Source of the DNA: Larsenimonas rhizosphaerae | Lineage (GTDB): Bacteria > Pseudomonadota > Gammaproteobacteria > Pseudomonadales > Halomonadaceae | Length of the DNA: 64,000 bases | NCBI RefSeq assembly: GCF_023700005.1 | Contig: NZ_JAMLJK010000001.1 | Coordinates: 372,001-436,000 of the forward strand | Direction of reading: 5' to 3' | In this document: in pieces, positions 34,804 through 43,708 of the stretch | How positions within the stretch are numbered: position 1 is the stretch's first letter | Layout of the letters: each line of letters starts with the position of its first letter | Translations under genes and position numbers: made by a program | Notes under the pieces: generated by a model | What the model saw: the letters and a program-made list of their open reading frames with translations, nothing else | Told to the model about the DNA's origin: nothing | Databases searched by the model: none

Positions 34804-35928
34804 ATGAATACCACGATATCCCGGGCCATCACGGCCGCTGTTGTTCGCGGCAAGGGTGCCCCCTTTACGCTGGAAGAGGTCAACATCCGTGAGCCTGAGG
34901 GCGTTGAGGTGCTGGTGCGCGTGGTCGCCACCGGCATGTGTCATACCGACCTGATCGTGCGTGACCAGCTGTATCCGGTGCCGCTGCCACTGGTGCTGGG
35001 GCATGAAGGCGCCGGTGTGGTCGAGGCCATCGGACCGAACGTGACCCGGCTGGCGGTAGGAGATCATGTGGTCATGAGTTATGGCTTCTGTGGCGGCTGT
35101 TCGCCCTGCGATCACGGCCACATGTCGTACTGCAAGGAGTTCTTCGGTCGTAACTTCGGCGGCAGTGATGCGGATGGAAAGTGCGCCATTACGGATCGCC
35201 AGGGCGAGGCAGTTCATGATCACTTCTTCGCCCAGTCCTCCTTTGCGACCTATGCCATCAGCACGGAAGACAGTGCCGTGAAAGTATCCAAAGAGGCCCC
35301 GCTTGAGCTGCTTGGGCCTCTGGGCTGCGGTATCCAGACCGGTGCCGGTGCGGTAATCAACACCCTTGGGGTACGCCCGGGCAGCCGGTTTGCCGCGCTG
35401 GGCGCCGGCGCCGTTGGCCTGTCGGCAGTAATGGCGGCCCGCGTGGCCGGGGCGGCCATGATCATTGCCATCGACGTGGTGCCTGAGCGCCTGGCACTGG
35501 CGATGGAGCTTGGCGCCACTCATGTTATCAATGCCAGCCACGAAGACGTGGTTGAGCGCGTGCGCGAGCTTGGCGGTGGTGGGGTTGATTATGCACTGGA
35601 ATCGACCGGGCGAACCGAGGTGCTCAGGCAGGGCGTTGATGTGCTGGCCGGCCGCGGCACGCTCGGCGTGGTGGGGGCTCCGCCGCTGGGTCATGAAGCA
35701 GCCTTTGACGTCAACGACCTTCTGCTTGGCGGCAAGAGCATTCGTGGCATTGTTGAAGGCGACAGTGTGGCGCGGGACTTTATTCCGCAACTGGTGGAGC
35801 TGCATCGTCAGGGGCGGTTCCCGTTTGATCGGCTGGTGAAGTTCTATGATTTCGAGGATATCAACCAGGCCGCCGAAGACAGTGAACGGGGGCTGACGCT
35901 GAAACCCATCCTGCGCATGGCCCGCTGA
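34804..35928 (+). CDS. Zinc-dependent aryl/benzyl-type alcohol dehydrogenase
   Basis: A 374-residue medium-chain dehydrogenase. The catalytic zinc ligands are in ATGMCHTDL and LGHEGAGVV, the structural zinc cysteines in FCGGCSPCDHGHMSYC, and the Rossmann motif is ALGAGAVGLSAVMAA with a following Asp (IAIDVVPERL), indicating NAD. Overall layout matches aryl-alcohol (XylB-like) dehydrogenases. It would oxidise a primary aromatic or aliphatic alcohol. Start at MNTTISRAI follows an imperfect GAGAGG. No dedicated aldehyde dehydrogenase lies beside it. Confidence 0.88.
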   Translation: MNTTISRAITAAVVRGKGAPFTLEEVNIREPEGVEVLVRVVATGMCHTDLIVRDQLYPVPLPLVLGHEGAGVVEAIGPNVTRLAVGDHVVMSYGFCGGCSPCDHGHMSYCKEFFGRNFGGSDADGKCAITDRQGEAVHDHFFAQSSFATYAISTEDSAVKVSKEAPLELLGPLGCGIQTGAGAVINTLGVRPGSRFAALGAGAVGLSAVMAARVAGAAMIIAIDVVPERLALAMELGATHVINASHEDVVERVRELGGGGVDYALESTGRTEVLRQGVDVLAGRGTLGVVGAPPLGHEAAFDVNDLLLGGKSIRGIVEGDSVARDFIPQLVELHRQGRFPFDRLVKFYDFEDINQAAEDSERGLTLKPILRMAR

Positions 35929-36054
35929 CACCCTGGCTCTGGGGGGCTCGATGCGTGAGCACCTGGCATGACAGCGCGCCGGATGCTCACGTATGCTGGC
36001 GGCCACCAGGGCCGTGCCCGGCCTATCTTGATTCCAGGACCGCCTTTCACCTCC

Positions 36055-37968
36055 ATGACTGACTCCCTGCCCGATATTCTCGCCGGCCCGCTGCTGCGGC
36101 GTGCCGAGCCTCACCGCGTGGTGTGGTGGCTGGTGGCATCCCGGCCGCTGACCCTGCAACTGCTGCTGGATGGTGCCGAACCGGCCATGTCCTGCCATGA
36201 CCTTACGCCTCATCTGGTGTGCCTGCCGATAGGCCGCCACGCGTTCATTCATTTGATCGATGTGCCCTTCGAGACACCGTTGCCCCAGGACGTGCGGTTG
36301 CGCTACGACCTTCAGTACCGTGACCCCGACGCCGTCTGGCAAAGCCCGTTCAGCATGACGCCGACCCTGTGCTATCCGGGGGAGGCGTTGCCCACACTGG
36401 TACTGCGCTCCCGGCTTGATGATGTGTTGCACGGGTCCTGTCGAAAGCCGCACCAGGCTTGTGGCGATGGGCTGGTGCGGGCCGATGAGTGGGTCGAGGC
36501 CGGCCAGGCCGAGGCGCTGGAGCGCCCGGCTGCCCTGTTGATGACCGGGGATCAGATTTACGCCGATGACGTGGCCGGGCCAATGCTTTCGGCCATTCAT
36601 GCCCTGGTTATGCGCCTCGGGCTTCATGACGAGCCGCTGGAAGAGGCCGCTGTAAGCCATGGGCGCGAGCTTGCCGGCCGTGATGATCTGCTTTACCGGC
36701 GTGCCCATCTGCTGCCGGATCAGCCTTCGAACGAGGCGCTGCGCGACAAGTTCTTCGGCGGCAAGCGCAAGCCGGTCTTCACCACCGCCAATGCCGAAAA
36801 TCACCTGATGACGGTGGCGGAAATGCTGGCCATGTATCTGCTGGTCTGGTCGCCGGTGCCCTGGACCCTCATCGAGGTGGCCACGCCGTCACTGGAGGCC
36901 GAGCTTCAGGACCGATATACCGATGAAGCCCGGGTCGTGGATGCGTTTGTCGCTGGTCTGCCGCGTGTGGCGCGTGTGCTGGCGCACCTGCCGTCCCTGA
37001 TGATCTTTGACGACCATGACGTGACCGACGACTGGAACCTGACGGCAGCCTGGGAAGTGGCTGTATATTCGCACCCGTTTTCACGGCGTATTGTCGGCAA
37101 TGCGCTGGTGGCGTATCTGCTGTGTCAGGGATGGGGCAACGACCCCGATAAAATGAACGCACCGCTTCATGAGGCGGGCCACTGGCTGGCGACGGCCAGC
37201 GAAACAGGCATGCTGGATGCGGCCGCCCACGATGGGCTGATTGATCATCTGCTGCGCTTCACCGGCTGGGGCTATACGCTCGACACCACGCCGAAGCTGG
37301 TGGTGCTGGATACCCGTACCCGCCGGTGGCGGAGTGAGCGGCGTCTGCATCGGCCTTCCGGGCTGATGGACTGGGAGGCGCTGTGCGAGTTTCAGCAGGA
37401 CGTACTGGAGCAGCCTTCCGTAGTCATCGTATCCGCTGCCCCGATCTTCGGTGTCAAGCTGATCGAAGGCATCCAGCGTCTGTTCACCCTGGCCGGCAAG
37501 CCACTGATGGTGGACGCCGAGAACTGGATGGCGCACCGCGGCGCCGCCCATACCATGCTCAATATCCTGCGACACCGACGTACGCCTCAGCGCTACGTCA
37601 TTCTCTCAGGCGACGTTCACTATTCCTTTGTCTACGCGCTGAGCCTGCGCCGGGGCCATCAGGACAGCCCGCGCATGTGGCAGATTACCAGCAGCGGGCT
37701 CAAGAATACCTTTCCGGAGACGCTGCTGACCTGGTTTGATCGCCTCAACCGGTGGCTGTATGCCCCCTGGTCCCCCCTGAACTGGCTGACCAAGCGGCGC
37801 AGGATTGCAGTCATTCCCTGGCGGCCCGAAGGCGCACGTCACGGGGAGCGGTTGTGGAACAACGCTGGTATCGGGCGGGTACGGTTGAACGAGCAGGGTG
37901 AGCCTTCCGAAATAGTTCAGCTGGGCGCTGATGCTCGTGATACCCGCTTCAGGCCGATCCGGCGCTGA
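36055..37968 (+). CDS. PhoD-like metallophosphatase family protein
   Basis: A 637-residue protein without a signal peptide. The metallophosphatase part shows LLMTGDQIYADDVAGPM (about residue 160), PSLMIFDDHDVTDDWNLT (about 315) and VILSGDVHYSFVYAL (about 520), the metal-ligand motifs of the PhoD-like family. The N-terminal region (LACSRP-type beta domain, here WWLVASRPLTLQLLLDG) and a long C-terminal tail distinguish it from classical exported PhoD. The lack of a Tat signal argues for a cytosolic phosphatase or phosphodiesterase of unknown substrate. The start is provisional because the best purine stretch is far upstream. Confidence 0.82.
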   Translation: MTDSLPDILAGPLLRRAEPHRVVWWLVASRPLTLQLLLDGAEPAMSCHDLTPHLVCLPIGRHAFIHLIDVPFETPLPQDVRLRYDLQYRDPDAVWQSPFSMTPTLCYPGEALPTLVLRSRLDDVLHGSCRKPHQACGDGLVRADEWVEAGQAEALERPAALLMTGDQIYADDVAGPMLSAIHALVMRLGLHDEPLEEAAVSHGRELAGRDDLLYRRAHLLPDQPSNEALRDKFFGGKRKPVFTTANAENHLMTVAEMLAMYLLVWSPVPWTLIEVATPSLEAELQDRYTDEARVVDAFVAGLPRVARVLAHLPSLMIFDDHDVTDDWNLTAAWEVAVYSHPFSRRIVGNALVAYLLCQGWGNDPDKMNAPLHEAGHWLATASETGMLDAAAHDGLIDHLLRFTGWGYTLDTTPKLVVLDTRTRRWRSERRLHRPSGLMDWEALCEFQQDVLEQPSVVIVSAAPIFGVKLIEGIQRLFTLAGKPLMVDAENWMAHRGAAHTMLNILRHRRTPQRYVILSGDVHYSFVYALSLRRGHQDSPRMWQITSSGLKNTFPETLLTWFDRLNRWLYAPWSPLNWLTKRRRIAVIPWRPEGARHGERLWNNAGIGRVRLNEQGEPSEIVQLGADARDTRFRPIRR

Positions 37969-38037
37969 GGTGCCGATCACGTGGCGGTGCAGGGTGCAGC
38001 GGACTATCCTGGAAGACACTTGCCAACAGGAGTCTTC

Positions 38038-38646
38038 ATGTCGTCTCGCCCCGTCGCCGCGCCCCTGCCGCGTGCCTTTTATGATCGCCCGACCCTTGAT
38101 ATCGCCCGGGAATTGCTCGGCTGCCATCTGATCGTGGACCACGAGGATGGTCGTCTTGTCGGCCGTATCACAGAAACCGAAGGCTATCTGGGCTTTGCCG
38201 ATACGGCCTGCCACTCCTCTCATGGCCGTACGCCCCGTACCGAGGTCATGTTCGGGCCGCCGGGCCATGCCTACGTTTATCTGATCTACGGTATTTACGA
38301 CATGCTCAATGTGGTGGTCGGGCCGCTGGATGATCCCTGTGCGGTGCTGATCCGGGCCATTGAGCCGCTGGAAGGGGAAAGCGCCATGATTGCCCGTCGA
38401 GGCGGAAAGCGCGGACGCGAACTGGCCAATGGCCCGGGCAAGCTGACACGAGCGCTGGGGATTACAAGATCAGCCTTCAATCGCCACGACATCTGCACCG
38501 GTCAGGGGCTCTGGATCGAGGCCGGTTCCCCCGTACCGGAGGCGGATGTACTCACCGGGCCGCGCATCGGCATCGATTACGCCGAGCCTGAGCACCGCGA
38601 CGCGCCCTGGCGGTTTCGTGTCAAACGGGACGCCAGGCGAGCATGA
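38038..38646 (+). CDS. DNA-3-methyladenine glycosylase (AAG/MPG type)
   Basis: A 202-residue base-excision enzyme of the alkyladenine glycosylase family: LARELLGCHLI, GRITETEGYLGFADTACHSSHGRTPRTEVMFGPPG (in pieces; catalytic Glu in TETEGY), HAYVYLIYGIYDMLNVV and LANGPGKLTRALGI. It removes 3-methyladenine and related alkylated purines. AGGAG lies before the ATG. Its stop codon overlaps the start of the next gene by 4 bp (ATGA), so the two are translationally coupled. Confidence 0.95.
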   Translation: MSSRPVAAPLPRAFYDRPTLDIARELLGCHLIVDHEDGRLVGRITETEGYLGFADTACHSSHGRTPRTEVMFGPPGHAYVYLIYGIYDMLNVVVGPLDDPCAVLIRAIEPLEGESAMIARRGGKRGRELANGPGKLTRALGITRSAFNRHDICTGQGLWIEAGSPVPEADVLTGPRIGIDYAEPEHRDAPWRFRVKRDARRA

Positions 38647-39635
38647 TATATCCGCCTGTGCTTGAGCCTGGTGCGCTGATCGGCTTCTTTTCGCCCTCGT
38701 CGCCGGCGACCGCCTTTGCCCCTGATCGTACTCGCCGGGCTATCCAGTACCTCACGCAGCAGGGGTACCGAGTAAAAGCGGGACATTTGACGGGGAATAG
38801 TGATGGATATCGGGCCGGGTCTATCAAGGCGCGAGCAGACGAAATCAATACGCTGGTTCGTGACCCTGAGGTTCGCGTTCTCATGGCAACGATCGGCGGT
38901 CACAACAGCAATGCCTTACTGCCCTATCTCGATTGGGAAACACTCGCTGCTGACCCCAAAATCATCGTCGGTTATTCGGATGCTACAGCACTGTTGCTGG
39001 GAATCTATGCTCGATTGGGCCTGGTTACCTTCTATGGGCCAACTCTGGTCGCCTCGTTCGGCGAGCAGCCGCCATTGGTCGATCAAACCTTTGCATCGTT
39101 TCAGAATATGACGGTCAGCTCAGGGGAAACGTCCCTTCGCTATAACATGCCACCTGACTGGACTGATGCGTATGTACCCTGGGAAACCCAGCATCATGCC
39201 AAGCCCACGCAGGCTAACCGCTGGCACTTTGATGGTTCAGGCGTCATTGAAGGCCGGGTGATCGGCGGCAATCTGCATACGATGGCCGGGATCTGGGGCA
39301 GCATCTATATGCCCGAGATTCAAGAGGGAGATATTCTTCTCATCGAGGACAGTCAAAAAACGATCGCCGCCGTTGAGCGCCATATCGCCCATTTGTCGCT
39401 CTGTGGGGTCCTTGAGCGTATTGCAGCACTGATTATTGGAAAACATGAACGGCTGGATGACCAGGGCAGCGGTAAAACGACGATCGACGTCGTGCGAGAG
39501 GTGTTGGACGGTCGGCCCCTTCCCATTGTGGATGGCATGGATGTTGGTCATACGCACCCCATGCTCACGGTGCCTATTGGTGCCACCCTGCGTATCGATT
39601 TTACTCGTGAATCAGTAACGCTACTGCCGCGCTAG
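38643..39635 (+). CDS. S66-family peptidase, MccF-like (LD-carboxypeptidase fold)
   Basis: A 330-residue serine peptidase. The catalytic triad elements can be placed: nucleophile Ser in VGYSDATALLLGI near residue 119, Glu in LLIEDSQK near residue 237, and His in DVGHTHPMLTVPIG near residue 305. The length and the GGHNSNALLPYLDW segment fit MccF-type rather than LdcA. MccF cleaves toxic aminoacyl-nucleotides such as processed microcin C and albomycin-like compounds. G+C seems lower than in flanking genes, hinting at acquisition. It ends by overlapping the convergent TetR gene by 4 bp. Confidence 0.87.
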   Translation: MIYPPVLEPGALIGFFSPSSPATAFAPDRTRRAIQYLTQQGYRVKAGHLTGNSDGYRAGSIKARADEINTLVRDPEVRVLMATIGGHNSNALLPYLDWETLAADPKIIVGYSDATALLLGIYARLGLVTFYGPTLVASFGEQPPLVDQTFASFQNMTVSSGETSLRYNMPPDWTDAYVPWETQHHAKPTQANRWHFDGSGVIEGRVIGGNLHTMAGIWGSIYMPEIQEGDILLIEDSQKTIAAVERHIAHLSLCGVLERIAALIIGKHERLDDQGSGKTTIDVVREVLDGRPLPIVDGMDVGHTHPMLTVPIGATLRIDFTRESVTLLPR

Positions 39636-40249
39636 ACCGATGCCATGAAACGACGAACGGCCGAGGCGACGCGGCGCTGGCGTTCTTCCGGCGGAAGGTT
39701 CGGTACCTGGCCGACCATGACCTGAATATGCAGGTCGCTGATCAGCATGCCGGAGAATTCGCCGGCGGCCAGTCGGGGGTCATCGATGATCAAATGGCCC
39801 TGACTGACATGATGCGCCAGGTAGCGGGTAAGCCTGTCCAGGGTCTGGAACGGGCCATGATCGAGAAAGTGACGCGCCATCACCGGGTGGCGGTGAAGGT
39901 CGTTCAAAACCAGTCGGTACATGGCCAGGGCCTCGGGTTCGAGCAGGAAATCGAGCAGCCGATGACCAAAGCGTGTCAGCCCGTCAATCGGTGAGCTGTT
40001 GTCGGCCAGTGCCTGTTCGAGCGGTGCAAAGATCGAGAGGGCGCGCTGTTCGATGATGGCGATGAACAGCCCTTCCTTGTTACCGAACATCTTGTAGAGG
40101 GTCGAAAGGGAGCCTCCTGCGCGACGAACCACTTCGTTGACGCTGGCCTTTTCGTACCCCTGCTCGATGAACACCTCCAGCGCGACACTCAAGAATCGCT
40201 CGGCCCGCTGCTGGCCCTTGGGGGTGAGCCGGGTAATGTCATCACCCAT
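39632..40249 (-). CDS. TetR-family repressor of the EmrAB-type pump
   Basis: A 205-residue TetR regulator with an N-terminal helix-turn-helix (FIEQGYEKASVNEVVRRAGGS followed by LSTLYKMFGNKEGLF) and an all-helical ligand domain. The C-terminal half fits the TetR_C AcrR-like group. It diverges from the HlyD-family gene with an 80-bp gap containing an inverted repeat, so it most likely represses itself and the efflux genes. Confidence 0.9.
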   Translation of the reverse strand: MGDDITRLTPKGQQRAERFLSVALEVFIEQGYEKASVNEVVRRAGGSLSTLYKMFGNKEGLFIAIIEQRALSIFAPLEQALADNSSPIDGLTRFGHRLLDFLLEPEALAMYRLVLNDLHRHPVMARHFLDHGPFQTLDRLTRYLAHHVSQGHLIIDDPRLAAGEFSGMLISDLHIQVMVGQVPNLPPEERQRRVASAVRRFMASV

Positions 40250-40283
40250 GAATAGCGACTTCCTGTGCTGGTGCCTGCAAAAA

Positions 40284-40301
40284 GTGTAGCGTATGCTACG
40301 T
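40284..40301. promoter_or_regulatory. Probable TetR operator
   Basis: GTAGC-N4-GCTAC (40286-40299), flanked by A and T runs, is the only clear dyad between the divergent tetR and emrA-like genes. Confidence 0.6.
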
Positions 40302-40329
40302 TTTTTCCCGCGTTATCGGAACCTTTCTC

Positions 40330-41457
40330 ATGGCGTCCATTGCAAGAACCTGGATCAAACGGCTTATTATCGCGCTGGTGATTGTTGTGCTGCTGCTGGC
40401 CGGTCTCTGGAAGGGGTGGCACTGGTGGCAGGCCGGACGCTTCATCGAGGAAACCGATAATGCCTACCTTCATGCCGACAGCGTGGCGATACGCAGCGAG
40501 CTGAATACGCGGGTCATCGGTGTCAACGTTGATCATAATCAGCGGGTCCATGCCGGTGATACGCTGGTGACCCTTGATCCGACGGACTACCAGGATGATC
40601 TGGCCCAGGCACGAGCGCAGCTGGCCCAGGCACGTGCTGCCGTCACCCGGGCGGAGCGCAGCATTGAACTGCAAAAGGCGGTGATTGAGCAGCGAAACGC
40701 TGATATCGCGTCTGCTGCCGCGCAGTTGAAGGAGGCGCGCCAGACCCTGTCGCGCACTAAAACCCTGGTGAGCAAGAGCTACTCGTCGCGGCAGCAGCTT
40801 GACAGTGATCAGGCCGGTTTTGATGTGGCCCAGGCACGCGTCAGCGCCAGCAAGGCAGCACTGACGTCGGCAAGGCGCCAGCTGTCGGTGGATGGCGCCA
40901 GCCTGGAGGATGCCGAGGCCAGTCGGGATAACGCCCAGGCTGCCCTTCAGGCTGCGCAGCATCAGCTGGACAAGACCCATATTACGGCACCGTTTGGTGG
41001 CGTTGTGGGCAATGTCACCGTAGAGCCCGGTACCTATGCCCAGCCGTCACTGACACTGATGACGCTGGTGCCGGTGGACTCGCTGTATGTAGTGGCAAAC
41101 TACAAGGAAACCCAGGTGGCCCGCATGCGCGTAGGGCAGTCGGTGCACATCGAAGTGGATGCCTATCCGGATACCGAATTTACCGGGGTTGTCGAAAGTC
41201 TGGCTCCTGCAACCGGTGCCCAGTTCAGCCTGTTGCCGCAGGATAATGCCACCGGCAATTTCAACAAGATCGTACAACGGATACCGGTGCGCATTCGCCT
41301 GACCGGGCCGGAAAAAATGTTGCCGTATCTGCATTCGGGTCTTTCGGTGGTGCCATCTGTGGATACGCGTGACGAAGGGCAGGGGCTTTATGTTGCCGCC
41401 CCGCTGTCCGGGCCGGTGGTTCGTGATATCACGCCTCGGGTTCCGGGCGCCGATTGA
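40330..41457 (+). CDS. emrA: EmrA-like membrane fusion protein (HlyD family)
   Basis: A 375-residue periplasmic adaptor. One N-terminal membrane helix (about 12-30) is followed by the lipoyl half ETDNAYLHADSVAIRSELNT and a long alpha-helical hairpin (about 80-200) rich in Ala, Gln and Arg. The second lipoyl half and beta barrel follow (DKTHITAPFGGVVGNVTVEPGTYA in two pieces, VVANYKETQVARMRVG). It would bridge the inner-membrane pump to an outer-membrane channel. The next gene begins at its stop codon. Confidence 0.92.
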   Translation: MASIARTWIKRLIIALVIVVLLLAGLWKGWHWWQAGRFIEETDNAYLHADSVAIRSELNTRVIGVNVDHNQRVHAGDTLVTLDPTDYQDDLAQARAQLAQARAAVTRAERSIELQKAVIEQRNADIASAAAQLKEARQTLSRTKTLVSKSYSSRQQLDSDQAGFDVAQARVSASKAALTSARRQLSVDGASLEDAEASRDNAQAALQAAQHQLDKTHITAPFGGVVGNVTVEPGTYAQPSLTLMTLVPVDSLYVVANYKETQVARMRVGQSVHIEVDAYPDTEFTGVVESLAPATGAQFSLLPQDNATGNFNKIVQRIPVRIRLTGPEKMLPYLHSGLSVVPSVDTRDEGQGLYVAAPLSGPVVRDITPRVPGAD

Positions 41458-42983
41458 TGAATACGCCGGTGCAGGAAATGCCCTCCTGGCGCGTGCGGAT
41501 TGGCTTTGTCGCGGCAGTGTTCGGGATGTTCATGGCCATTCTGGATATCCAGATCGTTGCCAGTTCCCTGAACGAGATTCAGGCCGGTGTCTCTGCCAGC
41601 CAGGATGAAATCTCCTGGATTCAGACCGCGTACCTGATTGCCGAGATCATCATGATTCCGCTGTCCGGCGTCATGGCGCGCATTTTCTCGACCCGCACGG
41701 CCTTTGTGATCTCAAGTGTCGGATTTACGCTGGCAAGTCTTGGCTGCGCCATGGCCAGCACCATCAACGAACTGATCGTGCTGCGCGCCATCCAGGGATT
41801 CATGGGTGGGGCGATGATCCCGATTACCCAGGCCGTCAGCTTCACGATCTTCCCACGTCACAAGATGGGCTCGGTACAGGCCGTCATTGGCCTGGTAGCA
41901 ACCATCGCGCCATCCATCGGGCCGACGCTGGGGGGCTACATCACGCAGCACATGAGCTGGCACTGGCTCTTTCTGGTCAATGTCATCCCCGGCATTCTGG
42001 TGACCATTGGCGTCTGGTGCCTGCTGGATATCGATACCGCTGACAGGAAGGCCATCAAGCGCCTTGATGTCATTGGTCTGGCATTGATGGCGCTGTTTCT
42101 GGGCACGCTTGAGTTTGTGCTTGAGGAGGGGCCTGATGATGACTGGTTCAGCAACCGGCTGATTCTGGGCTTCAGTGTGGTATGCGCCGTGTCCTGTGTG
42201 CTGTTTTTCTGGCGGGCCTTCACCGCCAGATACCCGATCATCAATCTGCGGCTGTTCCGTGAGCGTAATTTTGCCACCGGGGTCGGGCTTGTCTTTGTCA
42301 TCGGGATCGCGCTGTACGGGCTGGTCTATCTGATGCCGCTGTATTTCGGTACGGTGCGTCATTTCAACAGCCTTCAGATCGGTGAGGTCATGTTCGTGAC
42401 CGGCATCGCGATGTTTGTCACGGCCCCGCTGGTTGGCAAGTTCAGTGACCTGGTGGATCTGCGCATCCTGATCGGGCTGGGACTGTTGCTGACTGGTATC
42501 GGCTCGGTGATGAACGCGAACCTGACGGAGGATTCCGGCTACTGGGAGTTCTTCCTGCCACAGCTGGTGCGTGGCGTCGGCATGATCATGTGCATGGTGC
42601 CCTGTGCCCGTATCGCACTGGGCAGCCTGTCGCCCCAGCAGGTCGGTGATGGCAGTGGCATGTTTTCGGTCATGCGTAATCTGGGCGGTGCCGTGGGACT
42701 GGCCCTGCTGGATACCGTGCGTGATCACCAGCGTGACTATCACTGGATGCAGTTGATTCCTTCCATCAATCAGGGCCGCGAGGTAGTGGTGACGGAGCTG
42801 GCCCGATACCAGCAGCAGTTCACCGGCGTAGTGAGTGACCCCCAGGCGGCGGCCATCAAGATGATTGCCTCGCGGGTGGCCGGCCAGGCAGAAGTGCTGG
42901 CCTTCAACGATATCTTCCTGTGGCTGGGACTGATCTACATCGTGGCGTTCCCGATCGTCTTTCTGCTCAGGAAACCGACCTGA
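41457..42983 (+). CDS. emrB: EmrB-like MFS drug exporter (DHA2, 14 TM)
   Basis: A 508-residue DHA2 family transporter with 14 predicted helices. Motifs include FMAILDIQIVASSLNEIQ, ISWIQTAYLIAEIIMIPLSG, RAIQGFMGGAMIPITQA, and IGPTLGGYITQHMSWHWLFLVN split over helix 5 (motif C). With the adaptor it forms an EmrAB-type tripartite pump for hydrophobic toxic compounds. The start ATG shares its A with the upstream TGA stop, so translation is coupled. The substrate is unknown. Confidence 0.92.
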   Translation: MNTPVQEMPSWRVRIGFVAAVFGMFMAILDIQIVASSLNEIQAGVSASQDEISWIQTAYLIAEIIMIPLSGVMARIFSTRTAFVISSVGFTLASLGCAMASTINELIVLRAIQGFMGGAMIPITQAVSFTIFPRHKMGSVQAVIGLVATIAPSIGPTLGGYITQHMSWHWLFLVNVIPGILVTIGVWCLLDIDTADRKAIKRLDVIGLALMALFLGTLEFVLEEGPDDDWFSNRLILGFSVVCAVSCVLFFWRAFTARYPIINLRLFRERNFATGVGLVFVIGIALYGLVYLMPLYFGTVRHFNSLQIGEVMFVTGIAMFVTAPLVGKFSDLVDLRILIGLGLLLTGIGSVMNANLTEDSGYWEFFLPQLVRGVGMIMCMVPCARIALGSLSPQQVGDGSGMFSVMRNLGGAVGLALLDTVRDHQRDYHWMQLIPSINQGREVVVTELARYQQQFTGVVSDPQAAAIKMIASRVAGQAEVLAFNDIFLWLGLIYIVAFPIVFLLRKPT

Positions 42984-43043
42984 TACCGTCCCGGCCCAGC
43001 CGGGCCTCGCATCCTCTGTTCTGATTGACTACGCTTTTCCAGG

Positions 43044-43108
43044 GTCTGTCCCTGCCTTGACCGTAGGCGGGCGCAGACAAAACCCCAGGCAGCCAAGGCA
43101 GGCTGCCT
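43044..43108 (+). other. Two-hairpin structured leader before the first molybdo-oxidoreductase operon
   Basis: Hairpin 1 (43044-43078) has a 5-bp and a 7-bp stem separated by a 2x2 internal loop. Hairpin 2 (43087-43108) is a perfect 8-bp stem with a 6-nt loop. No T-run follows either. They lie about 60 nt before the first start codon; they may be a 5' regulatory leader or a degenerate terminator of emrB. Confidence 0.5.
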
Positions 43109-43165
43109 CAGATTATCCAGGTCCAAATAACAAGAATCGGGCCGGACTCATTGATGAGGAATGTC

Positions 43166-43705
43166 ATGGTAGACACCACCCCCGCGACTGCGGTTCAGCA
43201 TGCTGATCCTGCAGCGACGCCCCGATTGCATGATGTCGAGCTGACCATCAACGGTCAGACCCACCACTTGTCCATTGAACCCAACGTGGTCCTGCTGGAT
43301 GCCCTGCGTGAACGCCTGGGGCTGACCGGCGCCAAGAAAGGCTGTGACCATGGTCAGTGCGGTGCCTGCACCGTGCTGGTGGATGGCAGATCAATGAACA
43401 GCTGCCTGATGCTGGCCTCGATGGCCGATGGCTGCGATATCACCACCGTTGAAGGTCTGGCGAAGCCGGATGGCACGCTTCACCCGGTACAGCAGGCCTT
43501 TCTGGAGCATGACGCTTATCAGTGTGGTTACTGCACGGCCGGCCAGATGATGAGCGCCACCGCCATTTTGAATGATCCCTCCATTGAGCGTACCGATGCC
43601 TCCATCAAGGATGCCATGAGCGGCAATATCTGCCGCTGCGGTGCCTACAAGAATATTCATGATGCGATCAAGACCGCGGATGCGCGTCTGAACGGCGGAG
43701 AGTAA
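43166..43705 (+). CDS. PaoA-like [2Fe-2S] subunit, no Tat signal
   Basis: A 179-residue iron-sulfur subunit of a xanthine-oxidase-family enzyme. The plant-type ferredoxin cluster cysteines are in [18 protein letters not shown] and NSC, and the second cluster in YQCGYCTAG and GNICRCGAY. Unlike PaoA/YagT, its 30-residue N-terminal extension has no twin arginine, so this enzyme should stay in the cytoplasm. Start chosen at the ATG 5 nt after GAGGA; two upstream in-frame starts lack such a site. First of three tightly packed genes. Confidence 0.92.
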   Translation: MVDTTPATAVQHADPAATPRLHDVELTINGQTHHLSIEPNVVLLDALRERLGLTGAKKGCDHGQCGACTVLVDGRSMNSCLMLASMADGCDITTVEGLAKPDGTLHPVQQAFLEHDAYQCGYCTAGQMMSATAILNDPSIERTDASIKDAMSGNICRCGAYKNIHDAIKTADARLNGGE

Positions 43706-43708
43706 CCC

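Noticed and set aside
34771-36804. 677-codon minus-strand frame across the alcohol dehydrogenase and PhoD-like genes
   Set aside because: Spans two well-supported plus-strand genes and their gap; composition is low-complexity (His/Gln/Arg-rich) with no family match.
43009-43150. Molybdenum-cofactor riboswitch
   Set aside because: Hairpins are present, but I could not place the conserved loops of that motif; kept only as a structured leader.
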